Positions 27,379 through 34,511 of a stretch of DNA of 43,498 bases are shown piece after piece (positions within the stretch are counted from its first letter, which is position 1; every line of letters starts with the position of its first letter). The DNA is from Dethiosulfovibrio salsuginis. Its GTDB lineage: Bacteria; Synergistota; Synergistia; Synergistales; Dethiosulfovibrionaceae. The translations under genes and the position numbers were made by a program. Under the pieces are notes generated by a model that was not told the origin of the DNA, did not search any database, and saw only the letters and a program-made list of their open reading frames with translations. The stretch covers positions 1 through 43,498 of the forward strand of contig NZ_FXBB01000022.1 of the NCBI RefSeq assembly GCF_900177735.1. The letters are read 5' to 3'.

Positions 27379-27849
27379 TCAGTAGGATTTGTCCCTAAGG
27401 ACCTGAACGGTGTTTTGCACTATCCTGACGATTATCAGCAGTGAAAAGACCGGGACAGCTATGGTGTAATACCAGACCGGTATGGCCAGCGACTCGGTTA
27501 TGACCGACAGGTCCATCTCGTCTATGACCTCTAAAGTCCCAAGCCAGGCCAGAACCACGAAAAACCCTATGGACAGGGCGCTGGACAGGATGAAAAGGAC
27601 CTTTTTGCACTTAACGGGAAGCCTCTCGTAGACGAACTCCATGCCCAAATGGGACCCCTTTTTGAACGCCACCGATGTGCCCAGGAGGACCACCCATACG
27701 AACAGGTTGACCGTTATCTCCTCGGACCAGGACAGAGACATCTTTATGAAATATCTAGTTATCACGTTTACGAAGGATATGGTCACCATCACAGCTACTA
27801 ACAGAGACCCCAATATCTCCTCGAAGTGATCCAGAAACTTGGAAAACAT
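27379..27849 (-). CDS. dctQ: TRAP transporter small permease (DctQ type)
   Basis: Membrane subunit of 156 residues with four helices; partner of DctM. Typical features are ILGSLLVAVMVTISFVNVITRYF, SWSEEITVNLFVWVVLLGTSVAFKKGSHLGMEFV and a conserved RxVQ-like C-terminus. A longer frame opens at 27987, but the ATG at 27849 follows a GGGGTGG site and begins with a normal DctQ N-terminus, while the extra residues cover the hairpin at 27873-27910. Confidence 0.92.
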   Translation of the reverse strand: MFSKFLDHFEEILGSLLVAVMVTISFVNVITRYFIKMSLSWSEEITVNLFVWVVLLGTSVAFKKGSHLGMEFVYERLPVKCKKVLFILSSALSIGFFVVLAWLGTLEVIDEMDLSVITESLAIPVWYYTIAVPVFSLLIIVRIVQNTVQVLRDKSY

Positions 27850-27872
27850 AAACCGCCACCCCTTTCGTATCA

Positions 27873-27910
27873 AGGGAGAGAGGGAGGGGAGAGTATCCCC
27901 CTCTCTCCCT
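27873..27910 (-). promoter_or_regulatory. Intercistronic hairpin between dctP and dctQ
   Basis: AGGGAGAGAGGG at 27873-27884 pairs exactly with CCCTCTCTCCCT at 27899-27910. No U-tract follows on the minus strand. It is likely an mRNA-stabilising or partial-termination hairpin that lets the binding protein be made in excess over the permeases, as is common in TRAP and ABC operons. Confidence 0.75.
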
Positions 27911-27920
27911 ATAGGTTTTG

Positions 27921-28997
27921 TTACTGTACCGAAGCCATATCCTCCTCGGCGGCAGCTACTAGCTTGGGACCGATCTTTTTGGTCCATTCCTCTCTCACCG
28001 ACGCAGTGGCGTCCTTAAACGCCTGAACGCTCTCGGGAGTGAGGTCGGTGACGGTCATGCCGTTTTCCTCGCAGAACAGAATTGGGTCTTTGACCTCAGG
28101 GGCCTTGCCGATGCTCTCGAGGTAGGCCAGAGAGCTTCCGTCGTCGAGGCCTATGCGGGAGATTGCCTTTTCATACTTCATGGCGTCTATGGCACACTGG
28201 GCTATGATGGCCTGGTCCTTCTCGTCGAAGCTACTCCACACCTTGGGGTTGACCGCAAGGAGGAGGGGATCTATGACGTAGTGCCAGTTGGTGAGGTACT
28301 TGTGGTAGTCCCAGATTTTAACCGGGATGCATATACCGACCAGAGGGTTCTCCTGGCCGTCGACGAGTCCCTGCTGGAATCCCGTCGTCGCCTCGGACCA
28401 GTTCATGTTGATCGGGTTGGCTCCAAGGGCCTTGAAGGTGTCGATATATATAGGGCTTCCGACGACCCTGAGCTTGAGGTCCTTCATGTCGGCCACGGTG
28501 GCGACGGCCCTGACGCTGTTGGTGAGCTCTCTGAAACCGTTCTCGCCCCAGGCCAGGAACTTGACGCCCTTACTCTCCACCGCGTCGATCATCATCTTGC
28601 CCGACTTGCCCTCCTCTATGGCGTCCATGGCGGCGTACCTTTTATCCACGTCCGAGGCCACGAAGAAAGGCAGAGCAGGAAGGTTCAGCTCGTTTACCTG
28701 GGGAGACCAGTTGATCGTCGACGCCAGCGAAAAGTCGATGGCTCCGTTCCTGAGCAGAAGGAACTCGGAGGTCTGTTTGCCGGCGAAAAGCTGTCCCGAG
28801 TAGTAAACCTTGACGTTGACCCTTCCCTCGGTCCTCTCGTTGACCAGCTCGGCGAAGTAGCCAGCGCCCATCCCCCAAGGGGTGACGGCGCCTGGGACTA
28901 CGCTCATTTTGTACTCGCTCTTGTAGGAAGCAAATCCCGGAAGGGCGATGCAGAGTATCATGACAGTCAGCAGAACCGCAGAAACCTTTTTCTTCAT
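27921..28997 (-). CDS. dctP: TRAP transporter substrate-binding protein (DctP type)
   Basis: Periplasmic binding protein of 358 residues. Signal peptide 1-23 (ALPGFA), then the DctP fold: MGAGYFAELVNERTEGRVNVKVYYSGQLF, LKLRVVGSPIYIDTFKALGANPINMNWSEATTGFQQGLVDGQENPL; the Arg of LRVVGSP is the usual carboxylate-binding residue. The ligand is probably a carboxylic acid; its place inside a 2-oxoacid/acetoin dehydrogenase operon suggests a 2-oxoacid or related compound. Start follows AAGGAGGG at good spacing. Confidence 0.94.
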   Translation of the reverse strand: MKKKVSAVLLTVMILCIALPGFASYKSEYKMSVVPGAVTPWGMGAGYFAELVNERTEGRVNVKVYYSGQLFAGKQTSEFLLLRNGAIDFSLASTINWSPQVNELNLPALPFFVASDVDKRYAAMDAIEEGKSGKMMIDAVESKGVKFLAWGENGFRELTNSVRAVATVADMKDLKLRVVGSPIYIDTFKALGANPINMNWSEATTGFQQGLVDGQENPLVGICIPVKIWDYHKYLTNWHYVIDPLLLAVNPKVWSSFDEKDQAIIAQCAIDAMKYEKAISRIGLDDGSSLAYLESIGKAPEVKDPILFCEENGMTVTDLTPESVQAFKDATASVREEWTKKIGPKLVAAAEEDMASVQ

Positions 28998-29038
28998 TTC
29001 ATTCCCTCCTTGCGATATAAGAAGCCCTGAGTTGCACC

Positions 29039-29569
29039 CTAAGCGCGTTTTAACCGTGATCGATCACCTCCACCCTCTCCCGATCGATTGTGGGGCTCCG
29101 GTTTAAAGAGGGGAAATCCGGTCTCCTCGTCGAGACCTCGGATCCACCTCATTCCGATAAATTTGGTTATAACTATCTCCACCGTGGCCAAGACCCTGTT
29201 GCGTCCGTCGTCGACGAAATGGCCGAAATAGGCCTTTGCTTCGTCCAACGCCACCGTCCCGTGGAGGTGGATTGACAGCTCTCCCGACTCGCCTTCCGTA
29301 CCGATGGTCCCGCAGGCCGAGACCAGCTCAAGAGGCCCTTTTACGTTAAGGGGCTCCCGGTAGGACGCCCCGGAGGGGGACGACTCGTCGGGGGATATGC
29401 AGACTACCGTGGCGGAGGTCAGGCTTCCTAAGGCGGTGTCTATCGCTCCGCACTCCACCTCGTGGTGACGACAGATCTCTCTGATTCCCTCGAAAAGGTC
29501 GGTCCCAGGGGTTAGCCTGGCGACGATCTTCACCGTCACCTCTGGGACCACCGACTGAAAGGCCGCCAT
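29039..29569 (-). CDS. PPC (DUF296) domain protein
   Basis: Protein of 176 residues consisting mainly of a PPC/DUF296 domain: VARLTPGTDLFEGIREICRHHEV, GSLTSATVV, LELVSACGTIG, ELSIHLHGTVA (probable metal-binding His), and AYFGHFVDDGRNRVLATVEIVI. Bacterial members are small trimeric proteins of unknown function. A charged, probably disordered tail follows (~150-176). The ATG is 3 bp past the E1beta stop with no clear Shine-Dalgarno of its own, implying coupling. It sits between E1beta and dctP, so a role tied to this complex or its substrate is likely but undefined. Confidence 0.82.
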   Translation of the reverse strand: MAAFQSVVPEVTVKIVARLTPGTDLFEGIREICRHHEVECGAIDTALGSLTSATVVCISPDESSPSGASYREPLNVKGPLELVSACGTIGTEGESGELSIHLHGTVALDEAKAYFGHFVDDGRNRVLATVEIVITKFIGMRWIRGLDEETGFPLFKPEPHNRSGEGGGDRSRLKRA

Positions 29570-29572
29570 GGC

Positions 29573-30556
29573 CTAGAGCATCTTCCTGATCGCCTCCAGG
29601 ATTGCCTGGGGCTTCAGACGGTACTCCTGCTCCAGAGGCCTGGCGAAGGCCACGGGGGTGAAGGGCGCTCCGAACCGGAGGATAGGGGCGTCCAGAAGGT
29701 CTATGGCCTCCTCTGCGACTATGGCGGAGATCTCCCCTCCGACCCCTCCCTGCTTTACCGCCTCGTGGACTATGACCAGCCTGCTGGTCTTCGCCACCGA
29801 TTCGAGAATAGTGTCTTTGTCTATCGGAGAGATGGTCCTGAGGTCCACCAGCTCTATGGAGATACCCTCTTTAGAAGCCATATTCACCACCGGCTTAGCC
29901 ACCGTCTGGAGACAGTTGGAATAGGACACCATAGTGACGTCGGATCCCTCACTGACCACCTTTGCCTTCCCTATTGGGGTGAGGTAATCGTCGGTGGGCA
30001 CGTCCCCTTTTGTGTTGAACAGGGCCTTGTGCTCGAAGTAGATCACCGGATTATCGTCCCTTATGGCCGACTTCAGAAGCCCTTTGGCGTCCGCCGGATT
30101 TGACGGGGCCACCACCTTCAGCCCTGGGATATGTTGAAAAATCGCCTCCAGGCTCTGGGAATGCTGGGCCGCCGCCTGGTTTATAAGGCCATCAGGGGCT
30201 CTGAGCACCATAGGAACGGTTTTTTGGCCTCCGAACATATAGTGAACTTTTGCCATCTGGTTGTATATCTCGTCGCCGCAGACCATCATAAAGTCGGCGA
30301 AGTGCATATCCGCTATTGGCCTCATACCGGCGAGGGCCGCTCCCACCGCCGCCCCTATGATGGCGGTCTCGGTGATAGGTGTATCCCTGATCCTCTCGGT
30401 CCCGAAGGAGTCGGGAAGCCCTCTGAACTGACCGAAGATTCCGCCCTGTCTGGCGATGTCCTCGCCCATGACGAAAACCCTGTCGTCCCTGGCCATCTCC
30501 TCCTGCATCGCCTCAAGGGTCGCCTGAGAGAAGGTTATATTTTTAGTCTCAGCCAT
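29573..30556 (-). CDS. 2-oxoacid/acetoin dehydrogenase E1 beta subunit
   Basis: Subunit of 327 residues of the thiamine-diphosphate-dependent E1. Signatures: ITFSQATLEAMQEEMARDDRVFVMGEDIARQGGIFG (cofactor-activating Glu), RPIADMHFADFMMVCGDEIYNQMAK, and VIVHEAVKQGGVGGEISAIVAEEA; the C-terminal transketolase domain is complete. Close in pattern to AcoB/PdhB-type subunits. Follows E1alpha by 15 bp with its own AGGAGG site. Confidence 0.95.
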   Translation of the reverse strand: MAETKNITFSQATLEAMQEEMARDDRVFVMGEDIARQGGIFGQFRGLPDSFGTERIRDTPITETAIIGAAVGAALAGMRPIADMHFADFMMVCGDEIYNQMAKVHYMFGGQKTVPMVLRAPDGLINQAAAQHSQSLEAIFQHIPGLKVVAPSNPADAKGLLKSAIRDDNPVIYFEHKALFNTKGDVPTDDYLTPIGKAKVVSEGSDVTMVSYSNCLQTVAKPVVNMASKEGISIELVDLRTISPIDKDTILESVAKTSRLVIVHEAVKQGGVGGEISAIVAEEAIDLLDAPILRFGAPFTPVAFARPLEQEYRLKPQAILEAIRKML

Positions 30557-30571
30557 AATTCTTCCTCCTGA

Positions 30572-31576
30572 CTACACGTAAAGGTCTTCGTAGAGCTCCG
30601 ACGGATCGGGCTCGGGACTCTCGAGGGCGAACCGCACCGCGTCCTCTATGGCCGCCTCCACCTGGCGGTGGATCTCCTCCAGCTCCTGATCCGTCATTAC
30701 CCCCGCCTCGGTGACCTTGGCCTCGAAGCGGGTGATAGGATCGTTGGTCTCCTGCATATTCTGGACCTCTTCTTTGGTCCTGTATTTCTCAGGGTCTCCC
30801 ACGAAGTGCCCCTTGATCCGATAGGTCTTGCACTCCAGGAGGACAGGACCGCCGCCGGACCGGATCGACTGGATTATCTCTTTAGCCGCCTCGTACACGG
30901 CGAAAACGTCGTTTCCGTCCACTATATAGCCCGGCACGCCGTATCCCTGGGCCCGGTCCGCCACGTTCTCCACCGAGTTGACCGTGTGGGTTGGGGTGGT
31001 GGAGGCCCACTGGTTGTTCTCGCAGACGAAAAGCACCGGCAGGTTCCAAACCGCCGCCATGTTCAGGGCCTCGTGGAAGGTTCCCCTGTTGGAGGCCCCA
31101 TCGCCGAAGAACACCGTCGAGACTCGGTCGTCGCCCCTCAGCTTGGACGCCAGACCTGCGCCGACCGCCAGGGTATAGCCCCCTCCGACTATGCCGTTGG
31201 CCCCCAGCATTCCCACGCTGAAGTCCGCTATATGCATAGAGCCTCCCTTGCCCTTGCAGCATCCCGTCCTTTTGCCGAAGATCTCCGCCATCATGCGGTT
31301 CAAGTCGGCACCTTTCGCCACTGTGTGGCCGTGACCTCGGTGGGTGCTCTCGATATAGTCCTCCTTGGTCATGTTGGCCATGACCCCGGTGGCTATTCCC
31401 TCCTCACCTATGTAGAGATGGACGAATCCCGGTATGTCTCCCGCCAGAAAATGATGCTCCACCTTCTGCTCGAACAGACGGATGGACACCATCTTTCTGT
31501 AGAGCTCCACCAAAAGGTCCCGATCATAGGCAGTGACCGGGACAAGCGGTTCTTTACGAATAGCTTTTGCACACAT
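30572..31576 (-). CDS. 2-oxoacid/acetoin dehydrogenase E1 alpha subunit
   Basis: Subunit of 334 residues. The ThDP-binding motif runs from GDGASNRGTFHEALNMAAVW to CENN; other signatures are STHRGHGHTVAKGAD, KGKGGSMHIAD and YRIKGHFVGDPEKYR. The sequence is most like acetoin dehydrogenase (AcoA) and related pyruvate E1 forms, so the complex may oxidise acetoin, pyruvate or another 2-oxoacid. First gene of the operon; strong AGGAGGAGG site. The repeat copy C occupies most of the leader between it and gntR. Confidence 0.95.
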   Translation of the reverse strand: MCAKAIRKEPLVPVTAYDRDLLVELYRKMVSIRLFEQKVEHHFLAGDIPGFVHLYIGEEGIATGVMANMTKEDYIESTHRGHGHTVAKGADLNRMMAEIFGKRTGCCKGKGGSMHIADFSVGMLGANGIVGGGYTLAVGAGLASKLRGDDRVSTVFFGDGASNRGTFHEALNMAAVWNLPVLFVCENNQWASTTPTHTVNSVENVADRAQGYGVPGYIVDGNDVFAVYEAAKEIIQSIRSGGGPVLLECKTYRIKGHFVGDPEKYRTKEEVQNMQETNDPITRFEAKVTEAGVMTDQELEEIHRQVEAAIEDAVRFALESPEPDPSELYEDLYV

Positions 31577-31626
31577 ACGCTGAACCCTCCTCCTGTTGTG
31601 TTTACCCCACTCGCTTTTATGGATAT

Positions 31627-31864
31627 CTCTAAAAATTCAACGTTGCGTTTCCTCGGAGAGACCGTCCCGCCTGCGCCCTGTCTCGCCCAAGCGTATACTC
31701 GATCTGCCTGTTTCGTACGAACCGCCTCGGAGGGCACGTCCTGTGCCCCCTCGGCTTGGGGCGACGTCCTGTCGCCCCATTCGCACTACACGACGGCATA
31801 TCAAAAATACGGGCTCGAAGGGGCTTCGTCGGAACGATCTCTCCGAGGACCAGCGTTTTTAGAG
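31627..31864 (-). repeat. Palindromic ~235-bp repeat, copy C
   Basis: A 238-bp copy on the opposite strand to A and B, bounded by CTCTAAAAA and TTTTTAGAG. It keeps both central hairpins; its outer stem is imperfect (CGTATACTCGATCTGCC against GGCATATCAAAAATACG). It lies between the gntR stop (3 bp away) and the E1alpha start, so it would be in the leader of the dehydrogenase mRNA or in a gntR-E1alpha readthrough transcript. No clear promoter is visible between it and E1alpha. Confidence 0.9.
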
Positions 31865-31866
31865 GC

Positions 31867-32493
31867 TCACTTGAGAAGATTGGTCTTTCCGAACTTGAGG
31901 TGGTCGTGGGTGGTGCGGACCGCCCTCTCCACGTCCTCGTCCTTTAGTGCCTGGACGATTTCCTTGTGATAATCCAAGGACGTCTCGATGTCCTTCTGGG
32001 TGGTCAAAACCGACACCCCTACGGTGTGAAATCTCTGCCTGACCTGTAGGATGGCCTCCAGAATGGCCCTGTTGCCGTAGAGCTGGAGAAAAAAGTCGTG
32101 AAAACGGCTGTCCGCCTTGAGATACTGATCAAGATCTCCGGCGGCGCAGGCCCTCCCCTGCTCGGCGATAAGCCTATCCAGAGTCCTGAAATGGTCCTCG
32201 GTCAGCTTGTCCGCCAGGTTTCGGACGACGAACTCCTCTATTGCCATCCTCATGTCGTAGATCTCCCTGGCCTCCACCACCGAAACGGTGTTTATGACCG
32301 CCCCTCTGTTCGGTATCACCGTGATGAAGCCCTCGGACTGGAGCTTCAAAAGGGCCTCCCTCACGGGAGTGCGGCTCATATCGAGCATCTGGGCCAGACT
32401 GTTCTCCGACAGACAGTGATCCTCGGTGATCTCCTTGGACAGGATCATCCTCTTGATGGCCTGATATGCCTGATCCTTCTTCCTGCTCCTCAA
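31867..32493 (-). CDS. GntR family regulator, FCD (FadR-type) subfamily
   Basis: DNA-binding regulator of 208 residues. The winged helix covers ~5-70 (LSENSLAQMLDMSRTPVREALLKLQSEGFITV), and ~75-205 is an FCD ligand domain with the metal-binding pattern DSRFHDFFLQLYGN and later His residues (DYHKEIVQAL, TTHDHLK). TTG start near GGAGGGG. FCD regulators sense organic acids and commonly control adjacent catabolic/transport operons, here presumably the dehydrogenase/TRAP operon downstream. It is bracketed by repeat copies C and D in the same orientation. Confidence 0.93.
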   Translation of the reverse strand: MRSRKKDQAYQAIKRMILSKEITEDHCLSENSLAQMLDMSRTPVREALLKLQSEGFITVIPNRGAVINTVSVVEAREIYDMRMAIEEFVVRNLADKLTEDHFRTLDRLIAEQGRACAAGDLDQYLKADSRFHDFFLQLYGNRAILEAILQVRQRFHTVGVSVLTTQKDIETSLDYHKEIVQALKDEDVERAVRTTHDHLKFGKTNLLK

Positions 32494-32527
32494 AGCAACC
32501 CCTCCGATGCCCTTCAGTGTAGGGCCT

Positions 32528-32764
32528 CTCTAAAAACTCAAGTTGTAGTTCCCTCGGAGAGATCGTTCCGTCTGCGCCCTGTCTCACCCGAACGTATTTT
32601 CGATCTGCCTGTTTCGTACGAACCGCCTCGGAGGGCACGTCCTGTGCCCCCTCGGCTTGGGGCGACGTCCTGTCGCCCCATTCGACTACACGACGGCATA
32701 TCGAAAATACGGGCTCGAAGGGGCTTCGTCGGAACGATCTCTCCGAGGATCAGCGTTTTTAAAG
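32528..32764 (-). repeat. Palindromic ~235-bp repeat, copy D
   Basis: A 237-bp copy in the same orientation as C. The outer stem is CGTATTTTCGATCTGCC (32593-32609) against GGCATATCGAAAATACG (32695-32711), 16 of 17 pairs. The paired bases differ from those of copy B on both arms. It lies directly upstream of gntR and separates that gene from the operator-like palindromes at 32771-32800. Confidence 0.9.
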
Positions 32765-32770
32765 GTTCCC

Positions 32771-32800
32771 TGTATGTATTCCACTTACATACAAGTTGTA
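32771..32800. promoter_or_regulatory. Operator-like palindromes upstream of gntR/repeat D
   Basis: TGTATGTA-TTCCACT-TACATACA (32771-32793) is a perfect 8-bp inverted repeat, and TACAA-G-TTGTA (32790-32800) a second perfect palindrome overlapping it. Sites of the form TNGTNNNACNA bind FCD-type GntR regulators, and these resemble them loosely. They may be binding sites for the neighbouring GntR protein. Confidence 0.45.
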
Positions 32801-33149
32801 CGTCACCTGGGCCTACCTAACTATACGGACTTTAAACTTGAAAATCAAAAGTTTTTAGCCGTTTATGCAGTATACTTGAACGTTAAAATACAACCTGTTT
32901 GTTTTTTTATGTACAAGTCACTGAGCTGGAATAATCAGGCAAGGTCAAAAAATACAACCCTGGAGCGTTTCATCTGTGTAAAGCGGTTTTTTGAGGGGAA
33001 TGTGAACTGAAGGATGGGTGTGGTTTGCTAAAGAGGCCCACTTTTGCGGTAATTTGCCGCCCTCTGTGGACTTGATGGCAGGTATGTGTCTATACTGGGG
33101 CAGCCCATATTCATAGGGGGAAATCCTTGAGCATGGAAGGGTGATCTAA
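32801..33149. other. AT-rich non-coding stretch
   Basis: About 350 bp, clearly richer in A/T than neighbouring genes, without a supportable gene. It contains T-rich runs near 32900 and 32990 and a TATACT box at 33091 without a good -35. It presumably holds the promoter for the enoyl-CoA hydratase gene. No RNA family recognised. Confidence 0.5.
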
Positions 33150-33926
33150 ATGGAGCGCAAAGCGGTTGTCACGGAAATTAGGGAGGGCATAGGCAGGATT
33201 ACCCTCAACAGGCCTGAGTCGATGAACACCTTCTCAAGCGAGTTGGCAAGGGACCTCTCCGATGCCCTGGAGGCCATGGAGTCGAACCCAGAGGTCGTCG
33301 TTGTCGTCCTAGGCGGAGCGGGAAAGCACTTCTCCACAGGCATCGACCTGAAGGAGTTCCTGTCGAAAGAAAAGCACGAGATTCGGGAGTTTTTGCGGCT
33401 GATGGACCGACACAACAACGTCCTGTTTGCCATGTCCAAGCCGGTTATCGCCTCCGTTCAGGGCTACACCCTGGCGAACGGAGCTGGGCTGGCCCTGGCC
33501 TGCGACTTCATAGTCGCGGCGGAAAACGCCGTCTTCGGCACAACCGCCATAAACGTGGGGCTCATATGCCTGGAGCCGGGCTACCAGCTTTCCCGCTGGA
33601 TAGGCCCAAAACGGGCCCTCCAATACGTCCTGACCGGAGACTTCATACCGGCTGAGGAGGCCCTGAGGCTTGGCATAGCCAGTCAGGTGGTTCCCCTGGA
33701 GAAACTGGAGGAGGCGACCATGGATTTCGCGGCAAAGCTGGCAAAAAAGAGCCCCCTCGCCCTGAAAACCGGCAAAAGGGGATTACAACAGATGGAGGGC
33801 CTTACTCTGGAGCGAGCCATAGAGGCAGCAGGGGAGAGGTTCGCCGCCCTAGCGGCGACGGAGGACGCAAAGGAAGGTCTGGAGGCTTTTTTAGGAAAGA
33901 GGGAGCCTGTCTGGCGGGGGAGGTAG
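33150..33926 (+). CDS. Enoyl-CoA hydratase/isomerase family protein
   Basis: Crotonase-fold enzyme of 258 residues, the standard size. Signatures: RITLNRPESMNTFSSELARDL, GAGKHFSTGIDLKEF (oxyanion hole), VIASVQGYTLANGAGLALACDFIVAAENAVFGTTAINVGL, and LTGDFIPAEEALRLGIASQVVPLEKL. The position of the usual second catalytic Glu is CLEPGY. Hydratase versus isomerase activity is not decidable. A single gene with its own terminator; start follows GGAAGGG. Confidence 0.93.
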   Translation: MERKAVVTEIREGIGRITLNRPESMNTFSSELARDLSDALEAMESNPEVVVVVLGGAGKHFSTGIDLKEFLSKEKHEIREFLRLMDRHNNVLFAMSKPVIASVQGYTLANGAGLALACDFIVAAENAVFGTTAINVGLICLEPGYQLSRWIGPKRALQYVLTGDFIPAEEALRLGIASQVVPLEKLEEATMDFAAKLAKKSPLALKTGKRGLQQMEGLTLERAIEAAGERFAALAATEDAKEGLEAFLGKREPVWRGR

Positions 33927-33939
33927 GAGAGGAAAAGGT

Positions 33940-33972
33940 CAAGAGCCGTCCCCATCGGACGGCTCTTGCTAT
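33940..33972. terminator. Terminator after enoyl-CoA hydratase gene
   Basis: CAAGAGCCGTCC and GGACGGCTCTTG form a perfect 12-bp stem with a 5-nt loop, followed by CTATTTT. It lies between convergent genes and probably also serves hicB on the other strand. Confidence 0.9.
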
Positions 33973-33984
33973 TTTAGGCTCCTT

Positions 33985-34329
33985 TTACGCCGAGGCATTT
34001 ACCTGTTCTTTTCTCTGTTTGGTTGCCATTCGCTCCCGGAAAGAAGGCATCCATATCTCCACGAGTATAACCACGAACTTATTTCCGTCTTCCTCGTACT
34101 CGCTCAGATTTAGATGCTGAATAGGGGTTGGCGGTGGTATAGGGTCTCCATCGTCCTCCATGCCCCACAGATGTAGGGACATGGCCTCTTGGGCGTTCCC
34201 TAGGGCCTGGTCTTCCGTATCGGCAGTCGTGGTGCAACCGGGAAGGTCGGGCCAAAGAACGTAGTATCGCCCTGTAGGAACGTCGTATCCCAGTATCGCA
34301 GGGTAGCGGTATCTGTCCGATCTGCTCAT
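33985..34329 (-). CDS. hicB: HicB family antitoxin-like protein
   Basis: Protein of 114 residues. The N-terminal ~60 residues are the partially degraded RNase H-fold HicB domain (YPAILGYDVPTGRYYVLWPDLPGCTTTADTEDQALGNAQEAMSLHLWGME-DDGDPIPPPT). The C-terminal ~45 residues would be the dimerisation/DNA-binding part (VVILVEIWMPSFRERM). Start ATG 34329 is chosen because AAGGAG is directly against the earlier ATG 34338 but 9 nt from this one. The partner toxin reading frame just upstream is truncated, so this antitoxin is probably an orphan. Confidence 0.85.
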   Translation of the reverse strand: MSRSDRYRYPAILGYDVPTGRYYVLWPDLPGCTTTADTEDQALGNAQEAMSLHLWGMEDDGDPIPPPTPIQHLNLSEYEEDGNKFVVILVEIWMPSFRERMATKQRKEQVNASA

Positions 34330-34354
34330 GTTTTTCATCTCCTTTCCGCAGGTC

Positions 34355-34459
34355 CTACATAAGCCCTGCCTGCCTCCATATCGACCTTGCCGTAGGGGCT
34401 GGGACGTCTTTGTCTGGGTGCTTGACTGTAACCTTTCCTTTTTTTCTTTTTTGGCTCAT
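34355..34459 (-). pseudogene. hicA: Truncated hicA toxin gene
   Basis: Thirty-four codons from ATG 34459: the GKVTVKHPDKDVPAPTARSI part followed by WRQAGLM matches the C-terminal half of HicA (GKVTVPHPNKDVPKGTLRSI-RQAGL). Reading back past the ATG in frame gives STHIIM, which lines up with the catalytic GSHxxM of HicA. Beyond that, homology stops and the frame runs into the 3' end of the RNase H-like gene. The N-terminal ~20-25 residues are therefore missing. A promoter-like sequence overlaps the ATG, so the fragment is unlikely to be translated as an active toxin. Confidence 0.75.
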
Positions 34460-34486
34460 TATAATATGTGTTGAAAGTATTTGTAA
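34458..34486 (-). promoter_or_regulatory. Putative promoter for hicB
   Basis: On the minus strand, TTACAA (34486-34481), a 17-bp spacer and a perfect TATAAT (34463-34458) are present. Transcription would start inside the hicA fragment and express hicB only. Confidence 0.5.
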
Positions 34487-34511
34487 GGAGCCCTGCCCCT
34501 GCTTTATGGGC

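Noticed and set aside
31756-33010. Several open frames across repeat copies C and D
   Set aside because: They arise because the GC-rich repeat lacks stops; they start and end at different points in each copy and have no ribosome site or family resemblance.
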